Shown one piece after another: positions 11,703 through 34,297 of a stretch of 35,708 nucleotides of DNA. This DNA comes from Collodictyon triciliatum (taxonomy: Eukaryota > CRuMs): the NCBI GenBank assembly GCA_043381765.1, contig JBHJMP010001012.1, positions 1-35,708 on the forward strand, written 5' to 3'. The position numbers and the translations under genes were made by a program. Under the pieces are notes generated by a model. It searched no databases. It saw only the letters and a program-made list of their open reading frames with translations, and was not told the origin of the DNA. Position 1 is the first letter of the stretch. The number at the start of each line of letters is the position of its first letter.

Positions 11703-12134
11703 ATGGCGTCTGCATTCGAGGAGCTGGGATTGATGCCGGAGTTGACCCGCGCAGTAGAAGAAATGGGATGGAGGTTTATGCCATTTTTTTTATTTCTTCC
11801 TTTTACTTTAGTCTATTGTAATTTTCGAGGATTATGTGACTATTTTTCTGTCCACAAATCAAAGCATTCCAACCGGTATACAAGCGGAGGCCATTCCTTT
11901 GATTCTCGGAGGTGGAGACGTTGCTGCGGTTGGCTCTGATTCCTATCTTTATTATTATAATTATCATTATTATTATTATTATCATTATCTTTATTATTAT
12001 CATTATTATTATAATCATTATTATTATAATCATTATTATTATCATTATTATTATCATGATTATTATCATCATTTCTCTCAATAAACTGTTGAAAAGAAAC
12101 CAAAAAAATGATTATTATCATCATTATTATCATC

Positions 12135-12166
<32 letters not shown>

Positions 12167-14999
12167 CATTATCATTATCATTATCATTATCATTATCATT
12201 ATCATTATCATTATCATTATCAATATCATTCTCATCATCTCAATCATCAAAATCGATATCACTAATATTTCATTCATCGTTAATGTTCATAAATACTATT
12301 AATCCAAAATATCATCTATTATAATGTTTATGCACCGTGATATGCTTATTCTCTGCTTGTGAGCAAAGATTTGACATTTAGCAGGCCAAATTTTTTGCAT
12401 CATAAAATAAAAATCAAACTCTGATGATTATAAAGTCATCTAAAATCTCCTCTTGGCACTGTAGGCAGCTGAGACTGGAAGCGGCAAAACTGGCGTATGC
12501 ATTTATCATTTGTGTGGCTCTAATGAATATATAAGTCTATATTTCCGAATCACAGTTGATTTACATACTAGGTCATACACATTGTTTAGTTAACAGCCAC
12601 ATTTTCTTATCACCTCCAACCCCTTTATTCGTCCTTTTGCTCAATTTCAATTTCTTACATATTTCTGGATTATATCTGCATTCGATGGGGAATAAATTAG
12701 GCATTTTGTCTCCCCATTTTGCAAATATGTCATGAAGAGCTCCGGACAAAGAGAAGCACATCAACGGCATCTCCCAAGTGTAAATATCAGCTCAATATAT
12801 GTGTCATTATCATCAAACTAAAAATAGCAAAAAACATGTTTGTGATACTTCTCTTTGGAAACGAAAAGTAGCCTCTGCTTTTACCGTTCATCTGAGCATT
12901 GAAGACAGAGACTCTCTTTTTGCTGTTTCCTCTGATGGCCTTGTGGGCCAAGCACGCTGCACAAACTGGCANNNNNNNNNNNNNNNNNNNNNNNNNNNNN
13001 NNNNNNNNNNNNNNNNNNNNNNNNNNNNNNNNNNNNNNNNNNNNNNNNNNNNNNNNNNNNNNNNNNNNNNNNNNNNNNNNNNNNNNNNNNNNNNNNNNNN
13101 NNNNNNNNNNNNNNNNNNNNNNNNNNNNNNNNNNNNNNNNNNNNNNNNNNNNNNNNNNNNNNNNNNNNNNNNNNNNNNNNNNNNNNNNNNNNNNNNNNNN
13201 NNNNNNNNNNNNNNNNNNNNNNNNNNNNNNNNNNNNNNNNNNNNNNNNNNNNNNNNNNNNNNNNNNNNNNNNNNNNNNNNNNNNNNNNNNNNNNNNNNNN
13301 NNNNNNNNNNNNNNNNNNNNNNNNNNNNNNNNNNNNNNNNNNNNNNNNNNNNNNNNNNNNNNNNNNNNNNNNNNNNNNNNNNNNNNNNNNNNNNNNNNNN
13401 NNAACTTATGGCCAGCCCTTCAAAATGGGTGACACGATTGGATGCTGCATCGATTTGGATGATTTCCAAGTTTCTTACACAAAAAATGGTCTGTAATATA
13501 TGATATTGATGATTCTATTCTTAAACAAAAAAAAAAAAAAAAAGAAGAAGAATAAGAGTGCTTCGCTACCTTTAAGCTTTATTCATACTTGTTTCTTTTC
13601 ATTTTTCATCACCAAACTGAAAATCAGGCAAAGACCTTGGTATTGCATTCGATATCCCCAGAGAACTCCAAGGAAGCGCTTTTTACCCAGCTGTATATTT
13701 ACAGGTTTTTTTTTTTACTTTTATTTTACGAATTTCATTTATTAAAGAAAAAAATAATTAAGGCCTCATCAATCTTTGCATATGGTTCTTTACTGATGGA
13801 TATTCAGATATTTGACACAATCCATCACATACTTGTTTCCTTTACATACACACATATTGGTATGTGTATAATATAGAATGCTGAAATTACGATGAACTTT
13901 GGAGCTGCTCCAATGTCGTTCCCTTTAGTTGATTTTCCTGATTATTTGCCCATACAGAAGGTTATTTTTAGCCGGAGAGATTTTTTTTATCCAATATTTT
14001 CCATGACTCACTCAATCATGAGCAAGGACAAACCCAAGAAGCAGTTATTGGAAAAGAAAATGAATCAAATCAGGAATCGCATATAAAATTTTATTTGGTA
14101 ACACAGGCCAATGCCCGCCATGTTTCATTTGCTGATAGCGATGCTTCGACTTCAGAGTCTGGGTTTGTTGCTTCCAAGACAGCTGTATCTTTGATTTAAA
14201 TTTTTTTTATTAGTATCACCGACATGTGCTCGCTTGATTGCAAGGAAAATTGTTGATTATCTCTCTTCCCTAAAGTCGTCTCCCACTTGCCATAATTATC
14301 GAGCCGACCCTCGAAATGTCGAACCAAGTATTTGACGAGGTTGTATATTTATATCAATTTTATCTATGCGAGTAATAACATATCTTTTATATTTAAATCC
14401 CCTCAAAGTCAAAATGCCATTTGGCACAATAACTGACGATATCATAACAATAGCTGACAAAATTGGCAGCGTTTGTCACAGACCCCCCAATTCGTATTTT
14501 GTCTACAAACAAGGCGGATGGTCTCAAAGAAGTCACTCAGGTGTTTAGTCTGTTTTGAGCTAGTGACTTCATCCAGTGATAAAAAAAAAAATAGAAAATA
14601 CAAAGCTTAGAGCAATTTTAGTATGACATTTAAGGTATATTTCTTGTCTCCAGGCTATCCGCCAGGGAGTTGACATAGTCATCGGGACGCCAGGTCGTCT
14701 GGAAGGTAAGATAACGGGCGTACATTTGGTGGAATTGTGCACCGAGTTCTCACTTTGAGCCAAATATGCATATAAAAAAGACAACCCCGTCTTATTTTGG
14801 ATTTATATGGCAGGATTGATTGGGTCTAATGCACTCCCTGTGTCAAATATCCGATTTTTGGCACTCGACGAGGCTGATAGGCTATTGGACCCTGGCACAC
14901 AACCCGTGATACTGGGAATCCACAGCGCACTTCCAAAGCAGCGAGGAGGACATCGCCTCCAAGTAAATATCGATAAAATATAGTAATCATAATCTTCAA

Positions 15000-15057
<58 letters not shown>

Positions 15058-17415
15058 GCACCATCTCCCTGAAAATTAATTTCTGTATCCTTCATAGTGC
15101 CTTCTGTTCTCCGCCACGCTTCATTCACCACATATCAAAAGCTGCCTTGACCAAGTTACTCAGCATGCTACATGGGTTGATCTGAAAGGAAGAGATTATG
15201 TTCCTGAGGTAAAATGCATAAAGGAGGAATTTTCGTTGTCTTTAGTGGTCATTTCCATACACATTTCCCTTGCAAGGAAGCTCTTAAAAACATGCTCGTC
15301 TTCTTTTTTTTTTTTTTTTGATCCCCTTTTGGATTATAATACCATAATTTGCTGTAATTTAACTTTATGCAATCGCCAGACTGTCCATCATGTCGTTATT
15401 ACAGTGGACCCGCTGAAGGACAGCCGACGTGCAAAAGGATACTTCACTGACCGCGTCCACATCTCATGTATTCATAATCATTCCTTGAGCCAAGTTGGTC
15501 CGAACGAGCAATTTTATACATCAACAAAAAAATGACTTAAGATAATCATAATTTTACGAAAAGCGGAGGTGAAGCCAAACGGACAAGACCGAAATTCATT
15601 GTCAGATGCTGTCAAGCAGCTCAAACCATCGGTCTTGGTTGACGTTATCAACGAATACAAAATGGACCAGTGCCTTGTGTTTTGTCGAACAAGGTTAGAC
15701 TGTGACAGCCTGAAGGCCTTTTTCGACACGCTGGGAGGCGGAATATCGTGTAATTTTGAAAAAAAAAAATAATCTCCATTTCAATTGCATAATATTTAAC
15801 GGATAGCTTCTTGAAGAATATAATAGAGTGTGGTCTTGCCACGTATCTATAAATCTAAAATAAAGTACGGGGAACCGCGTAATGATCACATTTAAACTTC
15901 CAAACTCCAGTCCGTGGAAAATCTGAAAAAGGTGTCCTGAATGCCTACTCGAGTGTCGTTCTGCATAGCGGACTGAGTCCGAAAATGAGGCAAGAGAATT
16001 TACAGGTGAAGGAGCTTATGCTCATAAGAAATGATTGAATATATTTACAAGAGATGAATGTGTTTTTTTTTTTTAAATCACTTTGATAATATTTACATGT
16101 CATTCATGTATTGGGCAGATCTATTTATTTTTAGTCCTTGCGTCACCTGTCGAGCTTGCGGATATTTACCGTATTTATTTTGCCTATCCAGAACTTTAAG
16201 GACGGTGATGTTCGATTCCTCATTTGTACCGATGTCGCTGCTCGTGGTCTTGATATAAGGGGGCTTCCATACGTTATAAGTAATTGTGTCGATTAAAAAA
16301 ATATAGATAAAAATAATTATTCAAATGCAAATCGAATCCATCATGAATCCTCTCTTTTCGCTCTTGTTTGTCCTCTCAGATATGACCTTGCCGGACCCGC
16401 CAGAGGACTACATCCATCGTATCGGAAGAGTTGGCCGTGCTGGGCATATGGGCCTGTCCATCTCCTTGGTTTCAAGCCATGATGAAAAAGTGCATAGTGC
16501 AGCCAACTAGACATATTCATATATGAATGAAGGCTTCAGTTTCTTATTCTTTTTTTCCTTTACGACATAAATTTCTCACATGCATTGATTTATATATATT
16601 TGCGATTATGTGGTTTAGGTTTGGTACCATCGATGCCAAAGCAGAGGGCAAAACTGTGAGAATAGAAGCATCGACCCGAACACTGGGTGTTGCATTTGGT
16701 ACAGTGAAGGAAAGCTTCTTCAGGTCATAGTTTCCACATTATTATTTTTTCTCACGAATTTTGATCGATATTTTCGCTTCTCTTTATTTGCTATTATTCT
16801 CATGGATAGCCCGATTGTGCGTCTCAAGCATTTTAAAATATACACAACCCCGTTCGTTTCTTCTTTTTTTTTTTCTCATGCAATTATTTTGTATCATCAT
16901 GTTTATTCTGGTGGTATGCCATCGCACAGATGCTTGTTTTCAATAAAGAATCTATGGTATTTATATCTTAAAAGGAGTGTTTCTTCCCCATCTAGGCTGT
17001 GGAGCAGAGACTTGGTGGCGAAAGCGTCAAGAAAGTCAGCGACATCAAGGAACTCATTGCACTTTTCCCGCCTGGTCAGGCAATCCAATACGGACAAATG
17101 AAAGACTCCGAGGTAGGCGCAGTCATACCTTTTTTCGTTGACCAAAGTTTGTTTGCAACCTGTGGTTGATATTGCGAAGCTATTCAAACCCATAAGTTTG
17201 TCTCCGCCTAATTCATCTCTCACAACTATAAAGTGTGCCAACTCACCTTCGATGAAGCAATCACAATTAACGTATCAAACTCTTAGGAATCGAAGCAGTC
17301 GGCCGAGCACGTGGAGCAGCTGAAGCCAGTCGTGCAGCAACTTCGTGATTTAGAGACAAGCGCGCAACGTTCTTTTCTCCTTCTAGCCAAACGATTCAAC
17401 CAAAAGCCAAAATAA
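11703..17415 (+). CDS. DDX1: ATP-dependent RNA helicase DDX1 (DEAD-box with SPRY insert)
   Basis: Exons: 11703-11773, 11865-11928, 12465-12494, 12701-12777, 12828-gap, gap-13488, 13628-13704, 13877-13960, 14107-14162, 14276-14339, 14454-14540, 14654-14705, 14814-14962, 15098-15208, 15380-15467, 15564-15749, 15911-16005, 16192-16279, 16380-16489, 16619-16723, 16996-17112, 17287-17415. Phase is kept at every junction outside the gap. About 690 codons are visible; human DDX1 has about 740 residues. Motifs in order: Q ([10 protein letters not shown]), I (AETGSGKTG), a SPRY insert between motifs I and Ia ([32 protein letters not shown]), a divergent Ia (EPTLEM), Ib [42 protein letters not shown], then the DDX1-specific CCIWYSE tail. 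The SPRY position is diagnostic of DDX1. In animals DDX1 unwinds RNA and RNA-DNA hybrids and belongs to the tRNA ligase complex. AATAAA overlaps the TAA stop. The least certain junctions are the GTTGGC donor at 11929 and the exon 9/10 join. Confidence 0.95.
11942..12060. repeat. ATT/ATC trinucleotide microsatellite in DDX1 intron 2
   Basis: Runs of ATT, ATC and ATA trinucleotides start directly after the motif-Q exon. All isoleucine-rich or Tyr/His-rich frames here are repeat artefacts. Confidence 0.85.
12106..12228. repeat. (CATTAT)n microsatellite in DDX1 intron 2
   Basis: Regular CATTAT hexamers, about 20 copies, separated from the preceding ATT tract by about 45 nt of unique sequence. 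Intronic. Confidence 0.88.
12972..13402. other. Assembly gap (431 N) inside the DDX1 SPRY region
   Basis: Undetermined bases. By comparison with human DDX1, roughly 60 residues of the SPRY domain plus one or more introns should lie here. Confidence 0.97.
15001..15056. repeat. (TTGA)n microsatellite in a DDX1 intron
   Basis: About 14 tandem TTGA units between the DEAD-motif exon (ends 14962) and the SAT-motif exon (starts 15098). Confidence 0.92.
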
Positions 17416-17554
17416 ACGCAAGGGCGATGGACACAAATACAATCTATCATTCACCAAAAAAAAAAAAAAACTGTCATCACAATCATCATCTCATACTATC
17501 AATCGTATTCATAATCGCCACGATTTCTATCACCAAAGTTGTTTTGAATTAGCT
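17416..17554. other. Convergent 3' intergenic spacer
   Basis: 139 bp separate the stop of DDX1 (+) from the stop of the phosphatase gene (-). The spacer holds a homopolymer A run near 17457-17470. No gene is seen; it probably contains both 3' UTRs. Confidence 0.75.
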
Positions 17555-23787
<6,233 letters not shown>

Positions 23788-24826
23788 CAGCCGGTGTGTC
23801 AGATGTCTTTTTCCTGTGGTTTCTGCTCAAAAAAAGAAAGGAAAAGAAAAAGGAGTGGATTGAAAGGAAAAGACAGGTCAGGAGTTTACAGTGCCTGTTC
23901 GGTTGTTGTGATTGTTATTATAGTTCATAAAATATATACATTAATTTCAGATCGACACAGCGCCTTGTTTTATGGGCTTCTTTTTTCCAATGTTTTGATT
24001 TTTGATTTTTGATTTTTGGTTTTTGGTTTTTGATTTTTGGTTTGGTTTTTTGATTTTTGTTTGGTCTTTCACAGTGAATACACGATGGCCGCTGATTAAT
24101 ATTTACAATGCCCAGATGCGAAGCTGTGAGATGGATATTAAAAGGCTACCAATGGGACTAAACATAATCCGTCCATCAACCATGCCTTTGTTCGGGTGTG
24201 AATTAGTACCAAACTCTCACACCTCACCACAGCAACCAAAGGCCAGCCTTTCCAACATTCCGAACAGAAAAAAAAAAAAGAAAAGAAAAGCCTGTCATGA
24301 GCTCGTCGGCTTATGGCATTCGCCGACCAACATCGTGGTACGCCGCTTCCACTGCGGCAAACACTAGCAAAAAAAAAAAAAAGTTTCAAGAGCATGAGGA
24401 CTCTGAATCACAAAATGAACACCAAAACATCTTGAACAGTTTTCTGTTTTCTTCTTTTTTTTTTTTTTCCTTTTTGTGTTATACATCTTTTCTTTCTACT
24501 AATATTTCTTTAAAAAGAAAGAACCAAACGCAATCATTTTGTATTGTAAGCAACCATCATTGAGCTATGCGATAATCTATACTCATCGAAATGAGTCATG
24601 TGATAGCTGTGAGACTTGGAGAAGGGTATTTTTACGTTTCCCCAACATTCTACTCGCCCAGAACGCGGACACTCAATTCGTGCTGTCTCCAACAGCATAT
24701 TAAAAAAAATGGCTTATAACTCATGTCTTATTATGCCTTTCAGAATCCCATGTATGACTAGAGTTACTGAGTCTTCATAGAAATATTATCATTTGAACTA
24801 TTCTGACTTTCTGTTTCAAACTGAGT
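23788..24826. other. Intergenic region between phosphatase start and NHL gene stop
   Basis: About 1 kb that should hold the phosphatase promoter and the NHL 3' UTR. It contains a TTTTTGATTTTTGG-type repeat at 23995-24060 and poly-A/poly-T runs. A plus-strand 88-codon frame begins with ATG at 24297 (MSSSAYGIRRPTSWY) but shows no domain or splice support, so I leave it uncalled. Confidence 0.55.
23995..24060. repeat. TTTTTGATTTTTGG-type simple repeat
   Basis: Short alternating TTTTTGA and TTTTTGG units upstream of the phosphatase gene; simple-sequence DNA. Confidence 0.75.
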
Positions 24827-27455
24827 TTATCCGCATAACAGTAAAGCTCCAGGGGTATGGTTGACTACAAAAAGGTCTCCTGTGATGCCAAAAGTGAGAC
24901 CAAGTGGTTTGTCGACTAGCAATTCGTGGTATTTGTTTCCTTTCTGGTCGTAAAAGTGGACTTTGTTGTTGGTGTAATCGCCGAGCAGAAATCCACCACG
25001 AGGTCCGCGGCAAATGGAATTGTAACTTGTTTGTATGACAACGACTGTTTTGACAAGGTCGCCCATGTCTGAAAACACAAACACCTCGTTGCCCGCCTCG
25101 GTTGTCACCATAATGTGATTTTCGTCATTAACTGCCAGGCTAAACGGCTTATTCACCCTCGTTGTTGGTTTATCTGCCCAAACACAGCAAGGAGACCCGT
25201 CCGGTAGGAACTTTTTGACTTTGTTGTTTTTACTGTCACTAACATAAAAATTACCGCTCATGTCGTGAGTGGTATTAACCGGTCCCTGAAAATCACTTTC
25301 TATGCTGCCAGAATTGCTCACCGTCATGATGTAATCAAGGCTTGAGTTATACATCTGGACGCGATTTATATCGTACTCGACTGTAACAATATTACCTGTA
25401 GCCGGGCAAACAGATACTCCCGACAAGTTACTGAAATTTTTCAGAGGACTTTTTTTTCCGTCGATGATACCTATGAGATTGAGGCTTGGGGAAACGATCT
25501 GTACGCGGTGGTTGGATTGATCTGCCACGTACAGATGGCCGGTTTTTGGGCTGATAGAAATCCCATGCGGGTTTGAGAACGATAATGGAGACGACACTGT
25601 TTTCGTGGAAGAAATGATGGTTGCTGGGAGCGGGTCTTTTTCGATGATTGGGAAAAAACCACATTGAATCGAGTTCAACAGAATAGAGTCTTTCATTGAT
25701 GATGAATACTGCATGGTTTTCAGATAAAACAAGGGCATGGCGGTGGGGATTTGCTTGGTCCCAGAATTGTCTAGCACAGACTTCGTTCTCCTCAAGACTG
25801 CGTAATTCAGCGCTGCCTGTGAAATCCTCAGCGGCTGGATTTGAAAAGAAATCTGGTTTGCAATGGATTCATTTTTCCGAACAGCCAAGTAGTTCTGCTC
25901 CATGATGACAAGTTGTTTTGCGGATTTACCTCTCAAAACTCGAGTCTATTTGGTATGTAATGAGATGAAAGAAAATCAAACGAAACTTGGTAATCGTATG
26001 CTCCACTCGAAAGAAACATTACTTATGTTCTTTCAAAATGAATGATAATTTGTAAATTGTAACTTTTTGCACTTTACAAATTATATAAAAATAAACGAAT
26101 AGAATTTTTTTTTCGCTCACTCGTTCAATCAAAGCTTCTTCCACAGAAACCACTTCATCCTGTATTGCATTCAATTTTTGCTTGATAATATCATCAGTCT
26201 TCTCGGCTTCATCACAAAGCTATCAAAGATAAAAAAAAAAGTATTTACTCAACGGCTGAAAAGTCTCACAAGGCCGAGGTTCAGAAGAAAAGGAGTTTTG
26301 GCGGTACGATACTAAAATCACATGTTTCTCAAGCCACCAAGGAAAGGGAAAGTATATCTACTTTATTTACATTTCAATAGATTACCCATTTGTGTTAATT
26401 AGAAGGAGAGGGAATAATTAAATATAAAGCGTGATAGAAGTTTAAATAAAGTAACTCCTAAGTCGGCTAACTGCGACTCAGGTAGTTTTGTTTTAAAAAA
26501 ATGAAGCTCCACCGGAAGAGCAGCAAGTCATTTATACATACATACATACATACATACATACATACATACATACATACATACATACATACATACATACATA
26601 CATACATACATACATACATACATACATACATACATACATACATACATACATNNNNNNNNNNNNNNNNNNNNNNNNNNNNNNNNNNNNNNNNNNNNNNNNN
26701 NNNNNNNNNNNNNNNNNNNNNNNNNNNNNNNNNNNNNNNNNNNNNNNNNNNNNNNNNNNNNNNNNNNNNNNNNNNNNNNNNNNNNNNNNNNNNNNNNNNN
26801 NNNNNNNNNNNNNNNNNNNNNNNNNNNNNNNNNNNNNNNNNNNNNNNNNNNNNNNNNNNNNNNNNNNNNNNNNNNNNNNNNNNNNNNNNNNNNNNNNNNN
26901 NNNNNNNNNNNNNNNNNNNNNNNNNNNNNNNNNNNNNNNNNNNNNNNNNNNNNNNNNNNNNNNNNNATACATACATACATACATACATACATACATACAT
27001 ACATACATACATACATACATACATACATACATACATACATACATACATACATACATACATACATACATACATAAAGAAATAAAATTAATTAAAAGAAAAG
27101 AAAGAAAAGAAAATAAAGAAATAAAAAAAGAAAAGAGAAGAAAGAATAAATAAATAAATAAATAAATTAAAAGAAAAGAAAGGAAAAGAGAAGAAAAGAG
27201 AAGAGAAGAAAAGAAAAGAGATTTGATAACTGCAAAGTACCTGATCGAGGCACCCCTCGAGCATTCGCGTCATTGAAAGGGTCTTTTCCTTCGCTTCCTC
27301 GGCTGCAATCGAGCACATCTGTCTGCGTCTGAACGGATGAATCGTATAAAACATGAGTGGCTCATAAACCTTCGCGTGGACACGACAAACTCGATGAATA
27401 AACCAGAGAATCTCAGTAGAAATCAAAGGAGCACTCTCCAATATTTCTTATCATC
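24827..27455 (-). CDS. Coiled-coil NHL-repeat protein (TRIM-NHL-like, RING not seen), 5' end unresolved
   Basis: Supported exons, reading leftward: about 27455-27241, 26219-26121, 25945-24827 (TAA), about 475 codons, in phase across both joins. The last exon holds six NHL blades: NPHGISISPKTGHLYVAD, GVSVCPATGNIV, HDMSGNFYVSDSKNNKV, SLAVNDENHIMV, GFLLGDYTNNKVHFYD, GLTFGITGDLFVVNH. That is a full beta-propeller. The residues before it (EAEKTDDIIKQKL onward) form a coiled coil. The first exon contains CRVHAKVYEPLMFY and RRRQMC, which loosely recalls a B-box with most ligands lost. Known: NHL propellers bind RNA or protein, and with coiled coils build TRIM-NHL regulators. No RING was found, so ligase activity cannot be claimed. 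The true start lies upstream of 27455; a stop in frame means another exon must precede it. The first intron contains the 26652-26966 gap. Confidence 0.8.
26532..27072. repeat. (ATAC)n microsatellite containing an assembly gap
   Basis: ATAC units fill 26532-26651 and 26967-27072 around 315 undetermined bases (26652-26966). The gap is very likely collapsed or unread repeat. All Tyr-Val-Cys-Met or His-Thr-Tyr-Ile frames here are artefacts. It sits in an intron of the NHL gene. Confidence 0.95.
27080..27222. repeat. AAAG/AAAT purine-rich tract
   Basis: Imperfect AAAAG, AAAT and AAGAG units on the plus strand, a polypyrimidine tract on the minus strand, directly downstream of the donor of the first recognisable NHL-gene exon. 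Intronic. Confidence 0.8.
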
Positions 27456-27983
27456 GATAACTGGGAGCAAGTAGGCAGTTTTGAACACGTGTTTATTCTT
27501 CAGAACAGAAGTGTGGGTTGCTCGGGCGACCGGGCTTTCGCATTGTTGGATAAGAGAGACTGCAGAGTCAATATCGAAAGATTTTAATTAATTGTGGGGG
27601 AAATGTATTGTATTATGAGAAGGGTGATGTAGAAATAGTTATGGGAAGAAAAGCAGGCGGGGATTAAAGTTCGGGCGTGGGCTGTGAGAGAAAGTCGACA
27701 GGGAAGGTTTTACGACGCAATTCGTGCTTCGTCCACACTCAATATTATTAGATAAGTTTCGGGGATGAAGCCATAGTTTCGCCCTAAAGCCTCTTTTTTT
27801 TTTCTTTTTTTGTGGTTGCATTATGCTAGTGGTTGGTGTGTTTTTGTTCCTTCAGTTGTCTTCCATTCTCTTTCTTCCCCTTTTGACCTGTATTGCTTTG
27901 TTGTCGTTGTTGTTGCTTTTGTTTTGTTTTGTTTTGTTTTGAAGTAAAAGACAAAAAGTAGCATTTCCTTTCGAACCGAACTG
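27456..27983. other. Spacer between PP2C gene stop and NHL gene, possibly with an NHL 5' exon
   Basis: Both neighbours are on the minus strand. On that strand, after CTCTGCAG near 27560, a frame reads LIQQCESPVARATHTSV, which may be part of a missing 5' exon, but its frame does not join the next exon through a plausible intron. GTTTT and T-rich runs occupy 27900-27945. No other gene is seen. Confidence 0.4.
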
Positions 27984-32708
<4,725 letters not shown>

Positions 32709-33031
32709 TCTGAACTGCTGCCGAGGTGCGGTCTTTTGTGATCAGGGCTGCTGTCTTTGCCGGATTTCCAAGACGCAGGACCTCCAAGTACAACGTCCGT
32801 AAGGAGAGGCTCACAGAAGCTCACAGAAGCTTGGGAAGGGTATTGTGTATATTGTTTATTCTTCTTATTATTATTATTAATTTCGTTTACTCAGGGAAAA
32901 AACGAAGAACTGCGATGCAAAAGGAATAAGCGGTCGTGGAAGAAGTTTGTGAGGAGACCGATCGATAAGTAGAATTAACAAAGTAATCAATAAATGAAAA
33001 GTAATCGATTGCTAGATCCGCGTTGAAAGAC
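32709..33031. promoter_or_regulatory. Probable bidirectional promoter region
   Basis: The PP2C gene starts leftward at 32708 and the NudE-like gene probably starts rightward near 33032, so this interval of about 320 bp would carry both promoters and 5' UTRs. No individual motif is strong enough to name. The rightward start is uncertain. Confidence 0.4.
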
Positions 33032-33795
33032 ATGACTTTGCGATCGATAAAGCGAGTTAAAGCGCGGTATTCTCAGCTTCATAAGGAACTGAGTAACTGG
33101 GTAGATTCGCCTCTCAGTGAGAAGCCCTCTTGTAATTGCTGCTGTTTACCTGCTGTTTTTACAAACTGTCTTTCAACTGTAGTATCACTATGCTTCGGCC
33201 TTTCTGCACGGCTTGATGGAAAGAAATCGTTTGATGTGTTTGGCGGGGTGAGATTCTTGTGGGAAAATGGCATGTGCCGTTACTTCTACATGTGGAAATA
33301 GAATCTAAAATGGTATGATTTACATGTCTGGTTCTGCGTCATGTCTTTTTTTCATTGTTTTTTCCTTTTATTCATTCTTTTTTTCATTCTTTTTTTCATT
33401 CTTGTTTTTTCCTTATCTTCACTCTTTTTTTTTGATTGTTTTCCTTTTATTCATTCTTTTCTTCATTCTTTTTTCTTCATTCTTTTTTCTTCATTCTTTT
33501 TTCTTCATTCTTTTTTCTTCGTTCTTTTTTTCATTCTTTTTTCACTCTTTTTCTTCATTCTTTTTTCATTCTTTTTTCTTCATTCCTTTTCTTTATTTTG
33601 GGGTTGCCGAAAAAGAAGAGCATTTTCATTTCACTCGCTGCGGGGTCAGAAGATCGGCGGTGTGTTCGACAGTCTGGTTCGCTGGACGATACTGCGGCCG
33701 AGCCCAAAACTTCTGGACAACATCATCCAGCGAAGGTAGAAAACGAAGGGCCGTAATTAAAAGAGGGGGAAGAAGAGAAAATGTCCAGATTGATT
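33032..33795 (+). other. Possible 5' exons of the NudE-like gene (unresolved)
   Basis: An ATG at 33032 opens MTLRSIKRVKARYSQLHKEL, followed by a donor-like GTAACT near 33093. After a long T-rich tract, a frame ending in AAG at 33738-33740, directly before GTAGAA, reads AAGSEDRRCVRQSGSLDD and PKTSGQHHPAK, which looks coding. Both lie upstream of the gap in the NudE-like gene and on its strand, but the link cannot be proven through the gap. Confidence 0.35.
33340..33598. repeat. TTTTTTCATTC / TTCTTCATTC simple repeat
   Basis: Degenerate T-rich units with CATTC spacers. It yields Phe/Ser/Leu-rich open frames that are artefacts, including a 312-codon frame extended through the N gap. Confidence 0.88.
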
Positions 33796-34241
33796 NNNNN
33801 NNNNNNNNNNNNNNNNNNNNNNNNNNNNNNNNNNNNNNNNNNNNNNNNNNNNNNNNNNNNNNNNNNNNNNNNNNNNNNNNNNNNNNNNNNNNNNNNNNNN
33901 NNNNNNNNNNNNNNNNNNNNNNNNNNNNNNNNNNNNNNNNNNNNNNNNNNNNNNNNNNNNNNNNNNNNNNNNNNNNNNNNNNNNNNNNNNNNNNNNNNNN
34001 NNNNNNNNNNNNNNNNNNNNNNNNNNNNNNNNNNNNNNNNNNNNNNNNNNNNNNNNNNNNNNNNNNNNNNNNNNNNNNNNNNNNNNNNNNNNNNNNNNNN
34101 NNNNNNNNNNNNNNNNNNNNNNNNNNNNNNNNNNNNNNNNNNNNNNNNNNNNNNNNNNNNNNNNNNNNNNNNNNNNNNNNNNNNNNNNNNNNNNNNNNNN
34201 NNNNNNNNNNNNNNNNNNNNNNNNNNNNNNNNNNNNNNNNN
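33796..34241. other. Assembly gap (446 N)
   Basis: Undetermined bases inside the presumed 5' half of the NudE-like gene. N-terminal coiled-coil exons are likely missing here. Confidence 0.97.
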
Positions 34242-34297
34242 ATCTGTCTATAATTCCTCACAATTCCAATTATCGCCTCATTGTTTGTTTGAAACAG

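Noticed and set aside
11803-12302. Isoleucine-, Tyr/His- and Asp/Asn-rich ORFs on both strands
   Set aside because: Translations of ATT/CATTAT microsatellites inside DDX1 intron 2.
15001-15056. Possible CRISPR-like or tandem repeat array
   Set aside because: Pure TTGA tetranucleotide without spacers; an ordinary microsatellite in a eukaryotic intron.
24297-24563. 88-codon plus-strand ORF starting MSSSAYGIRR
   Set aside because: The first 25 codons look plausible, but it runs into poly-A/poly-T simple sequence with no domain or consistent splice site.
26467-27082. MYVC / HTYI repeat ORFs of about 200 codons
   Set aside because: Translations of an ATAC microsatellite running through an N gap; not coding.
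33315-34253. 312-codon Phe-rich ORF
   Set aside because: Made of a T-rich simple repeat and extended through 446 N; no reliable coding content.
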